Below the pieces are notes generated by a model, which searched no databases, was not told the DNA's origin, and saw nothing but the letters and a program-made list of their open reading frames with translations. Below are positions 59,421 through 64,000 of a stretch of DNA of 64,000 nucleotides, one piece after another; within the stretch, counting starts at the first letter, position 1, and the number at the start of each line of letters is the position of its first letter. The position numbers were made by a program, and so were the translations under genes. This DNA comes from Agelaius tricolor. Lineage: Eukaryota > Chordata > Aves > Passeriformes > Icteridae. The stretch lies in NCBI GenBank assembly GCA_023055355.1, contig JALJCS010000020.1:9221001-9285000 (forward strand). Reading direction: 5' to 3'.

Positions 59421-60589
59421 CATGGCTAGGGTTGCAGGCTGTGTACACCTGTGTCAGGATATATCTCTGTCATTGTGCAGTTTGTCCAAATAGTCACACA
59501 AGTGAATTTTGGAATGAGCACTCACTAATTTGGGGAGCAATGCATGCTTTACTTTCAGGGGGCAAATCCAGATCTTCCTGCTGAAGCCAAAAGTGTAAGC
59601 AACACAATTCCCACTGAGCACTCTGCTTCTGAGTGACAGTTTGAGTGCAGGGGGGTGACTGGCTTTGGCTGAGCTCTCTGCTGCTCTGAAAAGAGCAGTC
59701 GATGCCCTTGACTAGCAAGTGCCACATGAGTGATAATGGCCAGAGGCCTGGTCACTTTTCTCAGCCAGCCCCTGTGGGTTTGGGTCTGGCCAGCAGAAAC
59801 CAGACTGCTTTGGAGACAAGCATCCCTAGGAAATTTGTGTTGCTGCTCTATAGGAACTTAAATTGTAAGCCTCTCATCTGTCTCAGATAGAGAGCACAGA
59901 ATAAACTGTGGCCCTGGGGACGTCTGCAGGTTCCTGGGTGCTGTTTGTGCTGTGGATCCTGGTGTAGGGTGAGGATGGGTTATGCTGCTGTTGGCAGGGG
60001 GAAAATCTGGGAGAGCTGAGGCTGCTCACACGTCTGTGTGGGTGCAGCTGTTGGTGAATGCTCGTGTTCATGTCGGAGCTGTCTGGGGCAGAAAGGTGCG
60101 TGTGGCACTGCAGAGGTGTGTGTTATTCTCACATCCCTGCTGGCTGCAAACAATGTCATGTCCCTACCTGGACTGCAACATGACATACACCTTAAAAACA
60201 GCAGCAACATCAAGCTCCAGAGCCACGGGAGAAGGCAGAGCTGCTCTTTTTGCTCATCAGTTAGGAAACCCTGCCAGCCCAGGCAAAGCATGCCGGGACC
60301 CGAACTGGCTTTTGGACTGGGACTCAGAGAGTGAGAGAGAAGCAGTAATTTGTTTGCCATTGCCCTCAAGCCAGGAAATCCAAACCTCAAGCATTTCCCA
60401 GGCCACAGCACACTGGAGTGGAGAGAGAGTGTCAGGGAATGGCTCACACATCCCGACAGGAGTGCACGCACACGCGCGCGCACACGCACGGGGATGGCAC
60501 CGGGGAAGGGGGATTGTTCCAGCACCACTGCGGTTAAGATGCTGAGACAATCTCGAGTTTTCAGGCCATAGCTGTCAGGATGCTTTGGT
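59421..60589. other. Non-coding stretch, no gene seen
   Basis: The two longest mirrored frames of the window lie here (210 codons minus at 59980-60612; 187 codons plus at 59982-60545). Neither has a recognisable domain, and the C-rich and G-rich composition explains both. Confidence 0.6.
60462..60490. repeat. Alternating purine-pyrimidine tract, 29 bp
   Basis: Strict alternation of purine and pyrimidine, with CA and CG dinucleotides and a central CG run (about 60473-60480). This is the classic sequence type for Z-DNA. It is a small mixed microsatellite. Confidence 0.9.
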
Positions 60590-60875
60590 ATATTCATCAC
60601 CCCCCACTCCATGGTGATAAAAATTTACACAGCCAACGAAACGAAGATTAATTTCATGTGAAAAGCTGACAGAATGGCCCATGTCATTGCTTTATTTGTG
60701 CCAGCACTCAGTAACTCGGCGCAAGTTCCATTGAGGTGGCAGACACCCCGTCCCCTTGAGCCATCTCGTCTCCTCTCTAATGATGCCACCGTTTTGACAA
60801 AACCAAGCAACACAGCCGGTATGTGCGAATTTGGAATTAATTTTCTTCAGAAAGGTCAAGTATGTTAATGAGCTT
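60590..60875. promoter_or_regulatory. Candidate conserved regulatory block with retained CpG
   Basis: About nine CpGs survive between 60637 and 60830 (for example AACGAAACGAAG, ACTCGGCGCAAG, AGCCGGTATGTGCG) although the block is not GC-rich. Words include CTGACAG (60666-60672, MEIS/TGIF type), AAGATTAATTTC, CTCTAATGATG, GGAATTAATTTTC and AAAGGTCAAG (60851-60860, nuclear-receptor half site). No repeat match. Short frames on both strands look like chance. Confidence 0.4.
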
Positions 60876-63800
60876 TTGGCTGCCTGTGTTTTCTCTCTTG
60901 GGTTTTTTCCCCTGTTAAGGGGAGAAGGGGAAAAAAAAGAAAGGGGAGAAATAATTACAGAAATAAAAATGAAGGAAGGAGGAAAAGAAGAAAAGAAGGA
61001 AGCTGTGAGGATTTGGAAGAGGCAGGATTCAGTGTAGCTTTTCATGGGTTCTCCTTTTCCAGGGTTGAGGCAGACTAATTGTATCAGCTCAAGCCTGTGC
61101 AGTTTGCTTGGAGCTGTTGAGGGAGGCCAGGGATGTCATGGATTGTGGAGTTGGTGTAACCTGGCACAGAGGAGGTGGATTGCACCTCCTTTGCACTCGA
61201 GGACTGATGGCAGCTCTGTGTGTTGGCAGCTGCCTTCATTTTCCATCCTGGAATGGCTGAGCTCGGCTCAGCACGGGGCTCTGTGTGCTGGGGGAGTGGA
61301 GAGCAAAGGGAGATGAAGGAGAGAAAGAGCTCATGGGCTGCAGCTCTTGTGGCTGTTATGAAAGGAAGCTGGAAGAGAGCTCAGTGCCCTGGGAGAAAGC
61401 CAGGGCCCCCTCATTCATCCAGCTTAGAAACAGGACAAATAGGCAGTTTCCAGAGAGGTTGTCCCCCCATGTGACTGGCACAAGAAGTTTGAGCTAAGTG
61501 TGATGCCAATCACCTCTCATCAATGTATTCCCCAAATTCCTGCCTTTATTTGTGTCAGTTAGAATTTGCCACTTTGTGGCATCCTGGTGGCAGGAGCTGC
61601 TTGGATTTCTCCAGGGGTTGGGTGATGATCAATGGGAGAAAAGGTGGTGAAAACAGCAGATGCTGTGTCAGGGAATGAGGGAGGGAAGCTGGACTTTGTC
61701 AGACATGAGCCACACTCACCTGGATAGGACATTTAGGGTAGAATTCATCTCACCTAATTTTACTCTTCTTAAACAAAGTATCCAGACTAAATTAATTGTC
61801 TAAATTTCCCTTCTTGTTAATGGAGAACAGTAAGGAGGAACACGTATCCCACCTAATTGAAGAAGAGAGAAATTCCATTCTGGCAAGGACTTTCTTTCTC
61901 GTTGAATATAAAGTGAATTCAAACAATTAGTTTGGACTGAATCCCTACCTTGAAGAGGCTTAAAATTATGGGGCGTGATTTCCTCCTCATTCTCTTCTCC
62001 CTGCTCCCATTCTGGCTCTTATTTCCCTATGCAGTCCAATCCAGCAGGCAGAGGAAATCCAGCAGGGCTCCCAGCGCTGTATTGGCAGGGGTGGATCAAT
62101 GCTTTCACTCCAGCTTGCCCAGGCTGGCTCCAGGTTATCCACTGCTGTGGCAATCCAGCCTCTGGCTGTGATGTGGTCCTGCCTGCCTTGCTTTGCTGGA
62201 GGACAGCCCAGCACACAGATCCTGGGCATTGTCCAAAAAGCCTGTGTTGACTTTGGAGGGTACGTTTTGCCATCCTGGCTATGGTGAAAGGAGAAATGAT
62301 GTGGGATGTAACAGTGCCAGTGCCATGTGTGACATATTTCAGGGTGACCTTAAGGAGGAATTTACCTCTCTCAGCTGTGTTGTGTGGGCCCCTGTGCATG
62401 CTGGATCCTTGTGTGTTCCCCACATGAGTCACTCCTGGCGGGACATGGATTTCAAAAGCACACAAGTCACCAAACTTAATGATTTTCAGCTGACTCCAAG
62501 CATTGTCCTAAACATGGAATTCCTACCCATAAATCAATGTGCGGCCCACACTCTTCCCCTCGTTCCCAGGCTCTGGGGTGTGTGTGGAGGCACGTCCTGC
62601 TCTGCTCACCCTGCTGCAAGGTAGAGGGGTGCTGGGGGCAGTGAGAGAAACTTGTGGACTATCTTTCTCATTTGCTTGCACGAATGGTCTCAGAACATTC
62701 ATGGGCATCATCAGCACCTGTATATTTCTCTGTAGAAGTTGTGTTGCTAAGTGGTTACTTTATTTCTCCTTGGAGGAAGTTTCTGTGATGGAAGGAAATT
62801 ATTTGCTAAACCCTGCTAAAGTCTTTGTATAAATTTAACAATAAGTATTAATCTGTGCACAGGACAAAATGGGGACAAGAGATAGCTAAAATAACAGCGA
62901 CAAGTTATATTTTGAGTTGTCAGTTCTAGCAACAGAACATTCAAAGGGCATGCACAGAGACTACCTCATTTGTGGCTGTGGTGAAGTGAGGAATCCCTGT
63001 CCTGTACTTGCCTGGGATGTCAGGATAAAATCTGTAAGAACTTGAATTCTTAGGGCAGTTCTCACCCAGCAGCTCCCTGTGGCTTTAGCTGAACTGTGGG
63101 ATATTCAGCATTTCCCAGCTCTCGTGTCAAGGACCTTCTCCTCTTTTCCCAGCTGTGAGATGTGGCTCTGCACCCCTTCTGTGTCCTCCCCTCCCACGCT
63201 CTGCTTTCCATAGGAAGGAATCCTGGGCATGTGAGTCAGAGAGCCATAGCACGTTCTGGCCATGTCACCAGTGGGATGATTCAGGACTGAGACAGAACAA
63301 CACACCTACCCCGTGATCTGCATGGAGCCCTGGGACACTCAAAACCACATTTTCTCAACGTGCCAAGCTCCTGGGAAAGCCCAACCACTTGTTTTGGAGC
63401 ATAAAGAGAAACACAACCCCTAAGATCAGAAATGGAATCTAGGAGATGCTCAGGGCAGTGGGGCTGCTGTCCCCTCCTAGGATGGTGTCCCATCATCCCT
63501 GTGTTGCAGGGGTTGTTTGTGCCAACTTCTCTCAGCTTCTGTTTCTTCCTCTCCCACTGTTTCCCCCATGTGAGAGCACTGGCGCCTACGATGGGAGGTC
63601 ACCACTGAGGTTACTCAGCCAGCTCCAAGGATTAAGACTTCCTGCTCTGCTCTGCTCCAAAGAGCTGCCAAGTCCCCCCTCCCTGCTGCTCACCACAAAC
63701 CCAGTGCCTGTTTGTCTCCCTCTCTCCCCTTCCCATCCCTCCTCCTACCAGGAAATCCAGATCTCTCTCCAGCAGACAGAGTGGGAGGTCAAGGCACCCC

Positions 63801-64000
63801 AGCAGCCTCCAGATGCATTTGCTGGAGCACCAAAAGCAGAGTGGCTCCAGGGTGATGCTCTTGATGCCACTTACCAGTGTTGCCAGAAGGTGAAATGAGC
63901 CTGTCTGTCCCTCTAGAGTCTGGGACAGGCTCCCACCAGAATCTGACCCAGTAGCTGGGCTCACAAAAGGCTTTTATTTCCACTGGAAAATGCCATCAAG
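60876..64000. other. Non-coding stretch to window end, no gene seen
   Basis: 60920-61012 is purine-rich. Largest open frames are 150 codons (63446-63898, plus) and 148 codons (62019-62465, minus), neither recognised. The window ends in unremarkable sequence. Confidence 0.6.

Noticed and set aside
59980..60612. Longest open frame of the window (210 codons, minus strand)
   Set aside because: A 187-codon plus-strand frame covers the same DNA, there is no recognisable domain, and it crosses the Z-DNA-type repeat. GC-rich composition explains both.
1..64000. Endogenous retrovirus LTRs, CRISPR arrays, prokaryotic systems
   Set aside because: No paired direct terminal repeats, primer-binding sites, viral protein motifs, regular short repeats with spacers or compact gene clusters were seen.

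Overview
This window reads as ordinary vertebrate chromosomal DNA, almost certainly from a bird and probably a songbird. The main evidence is nine fragments of CR1, the dominant bird LINE. Several end in the bird-type 3' terminus (fixed order of accepted CR1 words, closing with ATTCTGTGATT-like units). GC content is moderate, CpG is depleted outside a few patches, and operons, ribosome binding sites and compact genes are all absent. The passerine call rests on the style of the CR1 copies at 37.66-38.07 kb and 56.70-57.10 kb and is inference.

I could not support any protein-coding gene or exon, rRNA, tRNA or CRISPR array. The longest open frames (up to 210 codons) match no family I recognise, often overlap equally long frames on the other strand, and several run through repeats. 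The window is best described as a gene desert or the inside of very large introns.

Layout. 0-10 kb: plain non-coding DNA, a CR1 3' end (6.46-6.70 kb) and an old MIR-type SINE (8.67-8.86 kb). 10-17.4 kb: three candidate conserved regulatory blocks (10.04-10.29, 13.78-13.90, 16.87-17.29 kb) and a SINE remnant at 14.55 kb. 19.9-20.7 kb: a CR1 followed by two hairpin-forming inverted repeats. 26.0-26.4 kb: two adjacent tRNA-derived MIR-type SINE remnants. 28.26-28.76 kb: pyrimidine tract, five-tract G-quadruplex motif and the only CpG-dense patch, the best candidate promoter or enhancer. 30.8-38.1 kb: three CR1 copies, a 109-bp pure pyrimidine tract and a well-preserved MIR-type SINE. 41.2-46.3 kb: three AT-rich candidate enhancers with homeodomain-type words. 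48.6 kb: a much older CR1/L3-type fragment. 52.8-53.3 kb: a 50-bp-unit minisatellite beside a candidate enhancer with an RFX X-box match and a CRE-like site. 55.2-59.4 kb: three CR1 copies and an ancient palindromic repeat. 60.46-60.88 kb: a Z-DNA-type tract and a CpG-retaining candidate regulatory block.

If the candidate regulatory blocks are real, the window is a cis-regulatory landscape for a developmental gene outside it or spanning it, because sparse constrained islands in a gene desert are typical of such loci. I cannot name that gene from sequence alone. I found no convincing undescribed biological system. The most useful leads are the CpG-rich patch at 28.6 kb, the regulatory candidates at 43.0, 53.1 and 60.6 kb, and the inverted-repeat pair at 20.5-20.7 kb.
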